A stretch of DNA of 64,000 nucleotides from Pedobacter sp. HDW13 (GTDB taxonomy: Bacteria; Bacteroidota; Bacteroidia; Sphingobacteriales; Sphingobacteriaceae): assembly GCF_011303555.1 (NCBI RefSeq), contig NZ_CP049868.1:2232001-2296000 (forward strand). Reading direction: 5' to 3'. Below are positions 42,471 to 51,805 of this stretch, piece after piece. A model generated the notes under the pieces. That model was not told where the DNA came from. It made no database searches and saw only the letters and a list, made by a program, of their open reading frames with translations. The position numbers and the translations under genes are program-made. Each line of letters starts with the position of its first letter. The stretch's first letter is position 1.

Positions 42471-44057
42471 ATGAGAAAAGTAGATTTTCTGGTAATTGGC
42501 TCTGGTATAGCGGGTTTGAGTTTTGCACTTAAAGCTGCAAAATTTGGTAAGGTTTTAATCGTCACTAAATCAAATGAAGACGAATCGAACACAAAATATG
42601 CGCAAGGCGGTGTAGCTGTTGTTGTGGATAAAGATGATTCTTTTGAAAAACATATTGATGATACGCTGATTGCGGGTGATGGATTATGCGATCAAAAAAT
42701 TGTGGAAATCGTTGTAAAAGAGGGGCCTCAGCGAATTCAGGAAATTATAGATTATGGTATAAACTTCGATAAGGATAACTCAGGTTTTTACGATTTGGCG
42801 AAGGAGGGAGGGCACTCAGAGCACCGTGTTTTGCACTATAAAGACATTACAGGTTATGAGATTGAACGTGTTTTATTGAAGGAAATTCATGCCAATCCGA
42901 ACATAGAGATATTAACACATTACTTCGCACTGGAGTTAATTACCCAGCATCACCTGGGTGAGTTTGTGGATAAACGTACTGAAGATATTAACTGTTATGG
43001 GATATATGCCTTTAACACAGAGCTTAACGATGTGGAAAAGATTGTGGCAAATGTGACTGTAATGGCTTCGGGTGGTGCAGGCCATGTGTATTCAGCCACT
43101 ACAAATCCGGTTATTGCCACAGGCGATGGAATGGCGATGGTGTACCGTGCAAAAGGAAAAGTGAGGAATATGGAATTTATTCAGTTCCATCCAACTGCTT
43201 TATACCATCCGGGTGAGTATCCTTCTTTCTTAATTTCAGAAGCTGTACGAGGCTTTGGTGGTGTTTTAAGACGTAAGAATGGTGAAGAGTTTATGCACGA
43301 GTACGACGAGCGTAAATCGCTTGCACCGCGTGATATTGTAGCCAGGGCGGTTGATAATGAAATGAAGAAATCGGGCGATGACTTTGTGTACCTGGATATT
43401 ACAATGCGCAAGAAGGCTGATATTTTGAAGCATTTTCCTAATATCTATGCCAAGTGTTTATCTATAGGTATAGATATGACTAAAGATTATATCCCGGTTA
43501 CGCCAGCTTCTCATTATATGTGTGGTGGTATATTGGTCGATGAATATGGGCGTTCGTCTATCAAAAATTTGTATGCCTGTGGCGAATGTTCTTCAACCGG
43601 CTTGCATGGAGCTAACCGTCTGGCTTCCAATTCTTTACTTGAAGCTACTGTGTTTGCACACCGCATTTATCAGGATGCAATAGAAAATTTTAAAGATAAT
43701 GTTATACCAGAGAATATACCGGAATGGGATTCGAAAGGTGTCACGCAAAGTAATGAAGATGTTTTGGTTACGCACAATTTAAGGGAATTGCAAAAAGTGA
43801 TGGGCGATTATGTGGGTATTGTGCGTTCTGATTTCCGTTTGGAGAGGGCACATCGCCGCTTATTTTTAATTTACCAGGAAACGGAAGAATTTTACAAAAA
43901 GAATAAGGTTTCGGTTAAGCTTTGCGAATTGCGTAATGTAATTCAAACGGCTTACCTGGTCATAAAATCGGCCATGCAACGTAAGGAAAGCAGGGGCTTA
44001 CATTTTACCACAGATTACCCTGATCATGCGAAAGAATTAACAGACACTATTTTTTAA
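42471..44057 (+). CDS. nadB: L-aspartate oxidase
   Basis: NadB oxidises L-aspartate to iminoaspartate with FAD, the first step of NAD synthesis, feeding NadA encoded next door. The 528-residue protein opens with the FAD site FLVIGSGIAGLSFALK near residue 5, then SNTKYAQGGVAVV near 37, EGGHSEHRVLHYKD near 110 and the active-site HPTALYHPGEYPSFLISEAVRG region (PTALYHPGE near 238). PASHYMCGGILVD near 342 is also conserved. A second ATG four codons upstream (42459) is possible. The family normally begins a few residues before DFLVIGSG, so I use the later one. Confidence 0.95.
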   Translation: MRKVDFLVIGSGIAGLSFALKAAKFGKVLIVTKSNEDESNTKYAQGGVAVVVDKDDSFEKHIDDTLIAGDGLCDQKIVEIVVKEGPQRIQEIIDYGINFDKDNSGFYDLAKEGGHSEHRVLHYKDITGYEIERVLLKEIHANPNIEILTHYFALELITQHHLGEFVDKRTEDINCYGIYAFNTELNDVEKIVANVTVMASGGAGHVYSATTNPVIATGDGMAMVYRAKGKVRNMEFIQFHPTALYHPGEYPSFLISEAVRGFGGVLRRKNGEEFMHEYDERKSLAPRDIVARAVDNEMKKSGDDFVYLDITMRKKADILKHFPNIYAKCLSIGIDMTKDYIPVTPASHYMCGGILVDEYGRSSIKNLYACGECSSTGLHGANRLASNSLLEATVFAHRIYQDAIENFKDNVIPENIPEWDSKGVTQSNEDVLVTHNLRELQKVMGDYVGIVRSDFRLERAHRRLFLIYQETEEFYKKNKVSVKLCELRNVIQTAYLVIKSAMQRKESRGLHFTTDYPDHAKELTDTIF

Positions 44058-44116
44058 ATGGTCTATACGGGACTTTTATAAACTTACATTTTCCATAATC
44101 CAACTTACATTATATT

Positions 44117-44629
44117 ATGCCTTTAATATTACCAGTAAAAGATAAACACCCACAAATTGGAGCAGATAATTTTATTGCAGAAAACGCCACTATAGTAGGC
44201 GATGTTGCAATGGGTGATAAATGTTCAGTTTGGTTTAATGCCGTGATTAGGGGCGATGTAAATGCGATTACAATTGGTAACGAAACCAATATCCAGGATG
44301 GTGCTGTAATTCATGCCACTTATTTAAAAGCATCTACACATATTGGAAACCGTGTTTCGGTAGGTCATAATGCTATTGTACACGGTTGTACTGTACATGA
44401 TCATGTTTTAATCGGCATGGGGGCAATTGTAATGGATCATGCTGTAATTGAGGAGTATTGTATCATTGCTGCCGGTGCTGTTGTGCTGGAGAATACAATA
44501 TGCGAGAGTGGACATTTATACGCTGGTACACCTGCAAAAAAAATAAAGCCCATTACCGAAGAGCAAAGGGCTTTATTAAATAAGTTACCAGATAATTATA
44601 TCATGTATTCGGGCTGGTTTACCACATAA
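44117..44629 (+). CDS. Gamma carbonic anhydrase family protein (hexapeptide repeat)
   Basis: The 170-residue protein is a left-handed beta-helix of hexapeptide repeats, as in gamma carbonic anhydrases and the YrdA/CaiE/PaaY group. Trimer metal His positions are seen in GAVIHATY near residue 71, VSVGHNAIVHGCTVHDHVLIG near 85-104 (GHNAIVHGC). Many of these proteins have no proven anhydrase activity. It follows nadB by 59 bp and may be co-transcribed. A palindromic repeat lies after it. Confidence 0.9.
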   Translation: MPLILPVKDKHPQIGADNFIAENATIVGDVAMGDKCSVWFNAVIRGDVNAITIGNETNIQDGAVIHATYLKASTHIGNRVSVGHNAIVHGCTVHDHVLIGMGAIVMDHAVIEEYCIIAAGAVVLENTICESGHLYAGTPAKKIKPITEEQRALLNKLPDNYIMYSGWFTT

Positions 44630-44640
44630 TACACGTCATA

Positions 44641-44712
44641 TTAAGGGAAGCGCAGTAGAGAAATCTATTAACTAAACTAATAGATTTCTCCGCTACGGTC
44701 GAAATGACGGGT
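44641..44712. repeat. Dispersed palindromic repeat, GTCATTTCGA family, copy 4
   Basis: A perfect 13-bp stem GAGAAATCTATTA/TAATAGATTTCTC (44658-44670, 44678-44690) is followed by GGTCGAAATGACGGG, the same end as copy 3. The matching left outer arm is mostly lost. It lies between convergent genes and could double as a terminator. Confidence 0.7.
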
Positions 44713-44735
44713 TCTTCTGGGATGAGAATATACTT

Positions 44736-46382
44736 TTAAGGCCCTTTGGGTGGTGCAGGTATCACCAAAGGATCTTCGCGTTCCCAGTTGGGTTTTAAAT
44801 CCATTAATGCCTTTAAATACCATACTTTTTCTGGCTGAAAACCTTCTTTTACGTTTCCGGTATCCCAGATTCCATTCTTATTGTCATCGTAAATTACCCT
44901 TATCATGTATTTGCCAGCTGGGTATTTGGAAAAGGTAATTTTCTGATTTTTGGCTATTGGGAATGATTTGATAATATCTTTTTTCTCGTTTAGAAACTGT
45001 ACAACATAACGTTTACTTGTATCGGGTACGGTAACATTCAGTAACAATGTGGTGTAAGCATCTCCGCTTTCAAGATTAAAGCGCTTGTTTATCTCTTTAT
45101 TTTTGGCATTAAAAATGGCTGTAAAAGCACTTGCACCTAATTTTAAATCGTAAGTCTTTTTAACCTTCCAGGGGTACTTTATATAGTATTTAAGAAAGTC
45201 TACACTGTCTTTTATTACTTCAAAATTATTCCGTTTTACTGAGTCTTCGAGCAAGATTATTTTAGTTGGATCGGCTCCTGTTACCGGAAATGGAAAGGTG
45301 AGGGTAAGTTGTTGGTAGGGATTAAGTTTGCCACCTAACAGGTTGTCGCTAATGGTCACATCGCGTGTGTAGGTATCTTTCTTGCCACGGGTAAAATTTA
45401 AGGTTTGCAGTAGCTTTCCCTGATCGTTAATAGCCACTTTTACCGAATCAAAGCTCATATCATTGAGCCATATTTTAGTTGTATCGTTTGTTTTGTTAAA
45501 GAAAACTTTCTTACCTGCGTCGAGTGCAGCTGGCTCTGTAATGGTAATTTTAGGGCTTTTAAGCTGCTGATTAAAGGTAATAAGTAAACTACCATCATTA
45601 TTCAGTTTTCGCTCTAAAACGCGAAATTCGGGGGCTAATTCTTTAAAAATCTGTAAATCTATATTTTCCAGGTTTTTATCAATTACTATTGGCTCCTTTG
45701 CAAAACCAATTTCATCCGAAATTTGCTGGTATATTTTATCTCCGCCACCACTGTTTTCTTTAAGTGCGTAAACCTTATAGGTACCTTTACGAAGATTATT
45801 TAATTTATAGGTTCCCGCACTATCAGTAGTGGTGTAAATAGATGGACGTTTCTTTCCAAAAAGCGTGTCGCGTTCAATAGGGAGAATAAAAACCGTTACA
45901 TCTTTTTCAGGTTCGTCGCTAAGTGAATTGATCACTTTACCGCTTACTGAAAGCGAATCGATTTCAGGGCCCGTAGAAAAAACGTATGATAAATTTTTAA
46001 CCACGTTTCCTTCGTTTACATCGGCTACCGATTTTCCAAAATTTAAAGTATAGGTTGTATTTTTCTCTAAAGAATCCTGAAGATTAATTTCTAACCTTTT
46101 TCCGCGCTTTTTCAATTCCGGTGCTTTTTCCTGATCGGGAGAAATTGAAAATTCTTTGAACTCATCTTTTAGGTTAAAATATTCGTCGAACTCGATGACG
46201 ATTTTTTTTGCATTAAAATTTCTCGTCTGATTTTTTGGAGTCATACTTAAAACTTTTGGCGGTGTAGTATCTTTCGGTCCACCCTGAGGTGTTTGTATAC
46301 TTGCACAACCAAAAAGCAGGAGCAAGGTGGATATAACCGCTAAATTTTTAATGTTAAAATACTGTTCTTTTAAATTTGGCAT
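44736..46382 (-). CDS. Ig-like domain lipoprotein (Big_5 / SbsA type)
   Basis: The 548-residue protein has a lipoprotein signal peptide with lipobox LLLLFGCAS (Cys near residue 26), so it is anchored in a membrane, probably the outer one. A Gly-Pro-rich PQGGPKDTTPPKV stretch leads into a bacterial Ig-like Big_5 domain (about 38-138), with DEYFNLKDEF and YTLNFGKSVADVNEGN as typical motifs. A carboxypeptidase-regulatory-like fold (SGTYKLNNLRKGTYKVYAL near 188) follows. Such proteins are common in Bacteroidota with unknown function. It is alone, downstream of mnmG in the same direction. Confidence 0.87.
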   Translation of the reverse strand: MPNLKEQYFNIKNLAVISTLLLLFGCASIQTPQGGPKDTTPPKVLSMTPKNQTRNFNAKKIVIEFDEYFNLKDEFKEFSISPDQEKAPELKKRGKRLEINLQDSLEKNTTYTLNFGKSVADVNEGNVVKNLSYVFSTGPEIDSLSVSGKVINSLSDEPEKDVTVFILPIERDTLFGKKRPSIYTTTDSAGTYKLNNLRKGTYKVYALKENSGGGDKIYQQISDEIGFAKEPIVIDKNLENIDLQIFKELAPEFRVLERKLNNDGSLLITFNQQLKSPKITITEPAALDAGKKVFFNKTNDTTKIWLNDMSFDSVKVAINDQGKLLQTLNFTRGKKDTYTRDVTISDNLLGGKLNPYQQLTLTFPFPVTGADPTKIILLEDSVKRNNFEVIKDSVDFLKYYIKYPWKVKKTYDLKLGASAFTAIFNAKNKEINKRFNLESGDAYTTLLLNVTVPDTSKRYVVQFLNEKKDIIKSFPIAKNQKITFSKYPAGKYMIRVIYDDNKNGIWDTGNVKEGFQPEKVWYLKALMDLKPNWEREDPLVIPAPPKGP

Positions 46383-46503
46383 ATTTTAATCGTTCTGACG
46401 GATTTTTATACTTTTTGGAGCTGTGACATTAAAAAAAGTTTTTTATCGTTTATATGGCTTTATTTAAAGTCGATTTTATTTTAGTTAAGTTACTGATTGT
46501 CAG

Positions 46504-48366
46504 TTATTTATTAATATAAACCATTAAAACAGAGATATCTGATGGAGAAACCCCTGAAATCCTCGAAGCCTGACCTAAAGTTCTTGGTTTTATTTTAAAT
46601 AATTTTTCGCGCGCTTCTTTTGAAATAGAAACAATTTTATTGTAGTCGAAATCTGGCTTAATTTCTTTGTCTTCCATTTTTAGCATTTTGGCTACAATTT
46701 CATTTTCCTTTTCAAAATAGCTTTCGTATTTAATTTTAATTTCAGCTTGTTCGATGGTTTCATTGTCCAGTGTTTTTGTAGCTTCAGCCAATGGCTTGCT
46801 TACCTGAATGATATCTTGTAAACCAACATGCGGTCTTCCAACCAAGCTGTGAATTTTTACATTTTGGTTGAGTGAACTCGAGCCTAAACTTTCGAGCATA
46901 GGATTTGCATCGGCCATTTCAATACCCTGGCTTCTGGTGAATTTTACCAACGCTTCGGCATTTGCTACTTTTTCATTTACCTTAGCTAAACGCTCATCTG
47001 AAATTAAACCAAGCTCATGACCGATAGGAGATAATCGGATATCGGCATTATCTTGTCTCAATAACAAACGGTGTTCTGCCCTTGAGGTGAACATACGGTA
47101 AGGTTCTTCAGTTCCTTTTGTAACTAGGTCGTCGATTAAAACACCAATATAACTTTCTGATCTTTTCATAATCAGTTCGTGTTTGTCAGTGATTTTTTGA
47201 TGTGCATTTATACCAGCCATGAAGCCTTGACAAGCTGCTTCTTCATATCCGGTAGTTCCGTTTATTTGTCCCGCTAAAAATAAATTGCTGATCAATTTAG
47301 TTTCTAAGGTTAAAGATAATTGAGTAGGTGGGAAGAAGTCGTATTCGATGGCATAACCAGGTCTGAACATTTTGGCTTGCTCAAAACCTGGAATTAATCT
47401 CAATGCTTTAAATTGTACGTCTTCAGGAAGTGAGGTTGAAAATCCATTTACATAAATTTCGCAGGTGTTCCATCCTTCAGGTTCAACAAAGATCTGGTGT
47501 CTGTCTCGCTCTGCAAATCGGTTAATTTTATCTTCTATTGATGGACAATACCTCGGACCTAAACCTTTAATCCTACCTGTAAACATGGGCGATTTTTCGA
47601 AACCTTCTTTTAGAGTTTCGTGTACATCGCTATTGGTGTAGGTAATCCAGCAGCAGCGTTGATCGCTTGAAACTTCAGTATCTGTGTAAGAAAACTTGCC
47701 TGGATTTTCATCTCCCCACTGCTCTTCCATTTTAGTATAGTCTAAGCTTCTACCATCAACACGGGGTGGGGTACCGGTTTTCATGCGGCCTGCTTCCATA
47801 CCTAATTCTACCAATTGTTCGGTAATTCCGGTTGAAGATTTCTCAGCTGTTCTGCCTCCTCCAAATTTCTTTTCGCCAATATGGATGGTTCCGTTTAAGA
47901 ATGTACCATTGGTTAATACTACAGCAGTACTTTCTATTTCGATACCTAATGATGTTTTAACGCCATATACGGTATTATCTTTTACGAGTAAACCAACAAC
48001 ACTATCTTGCCAGATGTCGAGATTTTTTGTTCTTTCCAAAGCTAAACGCCACTCCTCAGCAAAGCGCATTCTATCTATCTGGGCTCTTGGGCTCCACATA
48101 GCAGGGCCTTTAGATTTATTGAGCATTCTAAATTGAATGGTTGATTTATCAGATATAATACCTGAATAACCACCCATAGCATCCACCTCACGAACAATCT
48201 GTCCTTTGGCAACACCACCCATTGCAGGGTTACAACTCATTTGGGCAATGGTGCCCATGTTCATTGTAATTAATAAAACAGATGATCCTAAGTTGGCAGC
48301 AGCAGCGGCAGCTTCGCAGCCTGCATGGCCTGCACCAACAACAATCAAATCGTATTTTGAAAACAT
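46504..48366 (-). CDS. mnmG: tRNA uridine-5-carboxymethylaminomethyl(34) synthesis enzyme MnmG
   Basis: With MnmE, MnmG (GidA) modifies the wobble uridine of several tRNAs using FAD and a folate. The 620-residue protein has the FAD site [21 protein letters not shown] ([12 protein letters not shown] near residue 9), [21 protein letters not shown] near 44, [14 protein letters not shown] near 155 and the C-terminal helical tail with [13 protein letters not shown]. In many bacteria mnmG is close to the replication origin; here two parS-like sites lie directly upstream, between it and the ABC-F gene, which runs in the same direction. Confidence 0.97.
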   Translation of the reverse strand: MFSKYDLIVVGAGHAGCEAAAAAANLGSSVLLITMNMGTIAQMSCNPAMGGVAKGQIVREVDAMGGYSGIISDKSTIQFRMLNKSKGPAMWSPRAQIDRMRFAEEWRLALERTKNLDIWQDSVVGLLVKDNTVYGVKTSLGIEIESTAVVLTNGTFLNGTIHIGEKKFGGGRTAEKSSTGITEQLVELGMEAGRMKTGTPPRVDGRSLDYTKMEEQWGDENPGKFSYTDTEVSSDQRCCWITYTNSDVHETLKEGFEKSPMFTGRIKGLGPRYCPSIEDKINRFAERDRHQIFVEPEGWNTCEIYVNGFSTSLPEDVQFKALRLIPGFEQAKMFRPGYAIEYDFFPPTQLSLTLETKLISNLFLAGQINGTTGYEEAACQGFMAGINAHQKITDKHELIMKRSESYIGVLIDDLVTKGTEEPYRMFTSRAEHRLLLRQDNADIRLSPIGHELGLISDERLAKVNEKVANAEALVKFTRSQGIEMADANPMLESLGSSSLNQNVKIHSLVGRPHVGLQDIIQVSKPLAEATKTLDNETIEQAEIKIKYESYFEKENEIVAKMLKMEDKEIKPDFDYNKIVSISKEAREKLFKIKPRTLGQASRISGVSPSDISVLMVYINK

Positions 48367-48383
48367 TTTATTTGTATTTTATT

Positions 48384-48405
48384 AATTGTTCCACGTGGAA
48401 CAATT
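48384..48405. promoter_or_regulatory. parS-like ParB-binding site 1
   Basis: The core TGTTCCACGTGGAACA (48387-48402) fits the bacterial parS form TGTTnCACGTGnAACA, and the palindrome extends perfectly to 22 bp (48384-48405). It lies 21 bp upstream of mnmG. ParB bound here would load onto DNA near the origin and could also affect mnmG transcription. Confidence 0.85.
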
Positions 48406-48462
48406 CTGTTTTTTATCTTAAAAAGGGTTGGAGGTAATTTATCTTGTTCTCCTTTATGCTAA

Positions 48463-48478
48463 TGTTCCACGTGAAACA
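48463..48478. promoter_or_regulatory. parS-like ParB-binding site 2
   Basis: TGTTCCACGTGAAACA differs from the classic 16-bp parS TGTTTCACGTGAAACA by one base. It is 76 bp (start to start) from site 1. A further half-site, AACGTGGAAAA, follows near 48480-48490. Confidence 0.88.
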
Positions 48479-48511
48479 TAACGTGGAAAACTACTTTGAA
48501 TTACTTCTATT

Positions 48512-50374
48512 TTATTCTGAAAGCTCAAGCCAGCGCATGGTGTAATCATCGAGCTTAGTTTGTAGGTTTTCAATCTCTGCTGATACTTCCTGTATTTTGG
48601 TATAGTCGGTAGTATCAATGCTGTTTAAGATTTGGCTTAGTTCAGCTATCTTACTTTCCGTTTCTTCCATTCCTTTTTCACTTTCTGCTAATTCTTTCTG
48701 CTCTTTGAAACTTAGTTTTTTTATAGCTTTAACAGGTATTTGTTCTGCAACCGGGGCAGGAGCTTTTTTAGTTTCTGCTTTTGTTTTAGGTTGTTCTAAA
48801 CTTAGGCGATACTCTGAATAATTGCCGTTATAAATTTTAACTACTCCTTCGCCTTCCATAATAAAAAGCTGATCGCTCATTTTGTCGAGCAGGTACCTGT
48901 CGTGCGAAACCAGCATTAATATGCCTGGAAAATTTTCTAAAAATTCTTCCAGTACATTTAAGGTGTCGATGTCTAAGTCGTTTGTTGGCTCATCCAGAAT
49001 CAGGAAGTTCGGGTTTTGCATTAATACCTTCATCAGGTTCAAACGTTTCTTTTCACCACCACTTAACTTCTCTACCATGCCATGTTGTTTCTTTGGTGGG
49101 AAGAGAAAAAGGGTAAGCAGGGCAGAAGCAGTGATTACTGAACCATCGGCCATTTTAATATATTCGGCATCTGATTTTACAATATCAATTACACGTTCTT
49201 TCGGATCGAAAGTTAAACCTCCTTGCTTGTAATATCCGAATACTGTTGTTTCTCCGGTATCAACCTTACCGCCTTCTGGTTTTAAGTTGCTGGTGATTAT
49301 ATTTAAAAGTGTCGATTTACCTGTTCCATTTTTACCTGCTAAACCTATGCGATCGCCTTTTTTAAAGGTATAGCTAAAATCATTGATAATAGGACGACCA
49401 TCAAAGCTTTGTTTAACATGCTCCAGTTCGATTATCTTGCCGCCCTGGCGCGACATCTTCATTTTTAGGGTAACACTTTGATTGTCAGACTTTTTCTTTG
49501 TTTTTTCTTCTAAATCATAAAAAGCATCGATCCTGGCCTGTGATTTTGTTGCACGAGCCTGTGGCATGCGTCTCATCCACTCCAATTCTTTCTTTAATAG
49601 CTGTTGGTTCTTATGTAAAACCGTTGCATCTAACGCTTCTCTTTCGGCTTTCTTTTCTAAAAAGTAAGCATAGTTTCCGCTATAATTAAAAATCTTTCCG
49701 CGGTCGAGTTCTACAATGGTATTACAAACATTGTCTAAAAAGTACCTGTCGTGCGTAACCAAAAGAATGGTTTTCTGTCCGGTAGTTAAAAGTTTTTCTA
49801 ACCACTCAATGGTATCGATATCCAAATGGTTGGTTGGCTCATCGAGTACTAAAATTTCAGGGTCTTCAATTAATAGTTTAGCTAAAGCCAAACGTTTCTT
49901 TTGTCCGCCCGAAAGGGTAGCTATCTTTTGCTGAAGATGGGTAATGCCCATTCTGTTTAGAATAGTCTTTATCTCATGTTCATATTCCCAGGCATTATGC
50001 TCACTCAACTCTTCGTATAAACGGTTAAGTGTTTTTTCGTCTGGATTAGGGTTTTCAATTAATTCCTCATACTCTTTAATGAGTTGTTGTTGCTTATTTT
50101 CCAGTGAAAATATATGATCACTAATAGAAAAACCTTCAGTAAACTGAGGTTCCTGGTCTAAGAAGCCAATTTTTACAGCTTTATTTTTTACAATTTTACC
50201 TTCAAGCGGAGGAAACCTTTCGGCAAGTAATTTCAATAATGTGCTCTTACCTGCGCCATTAATACCAACCAACGCTACGCGCTGTCCGGAGTTAATACCC
50301 AGGGTTAAATTTTTAAATAACCACTCGTCATGATAACCATGTCCTAAGCCTTCTGCCGCAATTAGTGTGCTCAA
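48512..50374 (-). CDS. ABC-F family ATPase (Uup-like)
   Basis: ABC-F proteins are soluble twin-ATPase factors that act on ribosomes (translation rescue) or, for Uup, affect DNA transposon excision. The 620-residue protein has two ABC domains: Walker A GINGAGKST near residue 37 and GKNGTGKST near 345, signatures LSGGQKKRLALAK near 156 and LSGGEKKRLNLMK near 440, and Walker B ILVLDEPTNHLD and FLILDEPTNDLD. A C-terminal coiled coil (about 545-620, SFKEQKELAESEKGMEE) is the Uup-type tail. No membrane segments are present. A TACCTTTG promoter element lies upstream. mnmG follows after the parS region. Confidence 0.92.
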   Translation of the reverse strand: MSTLIAAEGLGHGYHDEWLFKNLTLGINSGQRVALVGINGAGKSTLLKLLAERFPPLEGKIVKNKAVKIGFLDQEPQFTEGFSISDHIFSLENKQQQLIKEYEELIENPNPDEKTLNRLYEELSEHNAWEYEHEIKTILNRMGITHLQQKIATLSGGQKKRLALAKLLIEDPEILVLDEPTNHLDIDTIEWLEKLLTTGQKTILLVTHDRYFLDNVCNTIVELDRGKIFNYSGNYAYFLEKKAEREALDATVLHKNQQLLKKELEWMRRMPQARATKSQARIDAFYDLEEKTKKKSDNQSVTLKMKMSRQGGKIIELEHVKQSFDGRPIINDFSYTFKKGDRIGLAGKNGTGKSTLLNIITSNLKPEGGKVDTGETTVFGYYKQGGLTFDPKERVIDIVKSDAEYIKMADGSVITASALLTLFLFPPKKQHGMVEKLSGGEKKRLNLMKVLMQNPNFLILDEPTNDLDIDTLNVLEEFLENFPGILMLVSHDRYLLDKMSDQLFIMEGEGVVKIYNGNYSEYRLSLEQPKTKAETKKAPAPVAEQIPVKAIKKLSFKEQKELAESEKGMEETESKIAELSQILNSIDTTDYTKIQEVSAEIENLQTKLDDYTMRWLELSE

Positions 50375-50411
50375 TTTTTTTGTATTTCGGATTTATAAAA
50401 GAAAATTAGTG

Positions 50412-50419
50412 CAAAGGTA
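50412..50419 (-). promoter_or_regulatory. -7 promoter element of the ABC-F gene (TACCTTTG)
   Basis: The minus strand reads TACCTTTG, an exact TAnnTTTG match, with a TTG 15 nt further upstream (50435-50437). It gives a leader of about 32 nt. Confidence 0.6.
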
Positions 50420-50439
50420 AGTATAAATTACTTGCAACG

Positions 50440-51060
50440 GCATATTCATGTTTCAAAGCTGTTCTGTATCAGTTAAAAATGGCAGAAGATTGATGGATTT
50501 ATGTGTTGGTAGGATAGTCTTTTTATGCTTATAAAAAGAAAACAGCGGTAGGAATCGCTCCACCGCTGCTTCAATCATTAACTAAAACTAAACTTTATCT
50601 TGTTTGATATATAGGAAATTAACCCGAAATATCAGTTATAATCATTTTCTGATGGCATTCATCGGGTTTAAGCCAGTTATTGCCATTTCTATAGATAAGA
50701 CTGCTGAACAGACAAAAAGTTGCAGAGAGATAGGATGTATTATACGAGTAAAGATTAATTATCGACGAACGGTCGTAACTTTTAGACGAACGCTGATGAT
50801 AGCAGGGAGTATTATCCTTGCTTAGGAAGAAAAACTGGATAAATGAAAATAGTTATTACCTAAAATGGGAAGGAGTAATATGTATAAGAGATTCTTCGTT
50901 GCAATACCATTGAAGTTATTAATAAGTAATAAGCGATTTATTTAATTATGCATTTCCACGTAACAAGGCCATAGCATCATATCTCTGTTCTACTCAAATC
51001 CGGCCTAACAAATTTTTCGGGCTCCACTACCCAGCAATCCTACTGGCTTCGAAAGAAAAA
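50440..51060. other. Gene-poor stretch between ABC-F and ybeY genes, possible gene remnant
   Basis: No convincing gene is seen here. A hairpin CAGCGGT-N12-ACCGCTG (50543-50568) followed on the minus strand by TTTTCTTTTT looks like an orphan terminator. A 73-codon plus-strand frame (50604-50825) contains AFIGFKPVIAISIDKTAEQTK and REIG, which faintly recalls the end of FtsX/MacB-like permeases, but lacks membrane segments and conserved length. It could be the decayed remains of such a gene or chance. Confidence 0.35.
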
Positions 51061-51080
51061 TTTTCAGCCGGTGGTTTTTG

Positions 51081-51104
51081 TTTCTTTTTGGCAGCAAAAA
51101 GAAA
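51081..51104. repeat. Inverted repeat TTTCTTTTTG-GCAG-CAAAAAGAAA
   Basis: Perfect 10-bp arms separated by 4 bp lie in a G/C-richer block (51000-51135) that stands out from the AT-rich gap. I infer an intergenic repeat element of the type scattered in related genomes; no other copy is in this window. Confidence 0.55.
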
Positions 51105-51214
51105 GAGCCCTTCGGCGGCGGCGAGCCGAGGATAAGCAATAGAACAATAAAAAATCAATTAAACGTCAATCATATTGATTTTTATAAAATATATTATACC
51201 TCAGAATGACAAGT

Positions 51215-51652
51215 TTAAATAAGGCCTGCCTCAGCTCTGTAACCTAAATACTCATCCTCTTTTTGGGTCATAAGGGCCTTGGCAGCCTTTCCTTTATCTT
51301 TATAGCCCAATAAATGCAGTGTTCCGTGCATCATAATGCGGCAAACCTCATCAAATGCCGAAGTTTTGAAAGTAATGGCATTCTCTTTAACGCGTTCAAT
51401 GCTGATGAAAATATCACTTACAATCAATTTTTCTTCGTCAGAATTATCGAAAGTGATAATGTCAGTGTAGGTATCGTGGCTTAGGTATTGCTGGTTAATG
51501 CCTAGCAAGTATTCATCACTACAGAAAATAAAATTAAGCTCACCCAATTTAAAGCCTTCTTTTTCGATGCTAGCTTTAAGCCATTTCTTGATTTTAAGTT
51601 TTTGCGGGAGGTTATAAGTTACTGATTCTGTAAAAAACGATATGGCAGCCAT
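51215..51652 (-). CDS. ybeY: Endoribonuclease YbeY
   Basis: YbeY is a zinc-dependent RNase that helps 16S rRNA 3'-end maturation and 70S quality control. The 145-residue protein has the family opening with LNFIFCSDEYLLGINQQYL near 39 and YTDIITFDNS near 63. The metal site reads HGTLHLLGYKD (His109, His113): the third ligand, His in the usual H-G-x-L-H-L-x-G-Y-D-H, is replaced by Asp119. That could still bind zinc, and may be normal in this phylum. It follows the DUF4175 gene by 153 bp in the same direction. Confidence 0.93.
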   Translation of the reverse strand: MAAISFFTESVTYNLPQKLKIKKWLKASIEKEGFKLGELNFIFCSDEYLLGINQQYLSHDTYTDIITFDNSDEEKLIVSDIFISIERVKENAITFKTSAFDEVCRIMMHGTLHLLGYKDKGKAAKALMTQKEDEYLGYRAEAGLI

Positions 51653-51805
51653 GTTGTAGTGTTTTATGGGGGCAAATTTAATAATATTCTATTAGCCTTT
51701 GAAGTAGGTAACAGGTTGTTTTCTTAAGCCCGGTGATGGATTAATTATAAATACAAGCAACAAATTTTAATTATTAATTAAGATACTCTGAAATAGATTC
51801 GGTGT

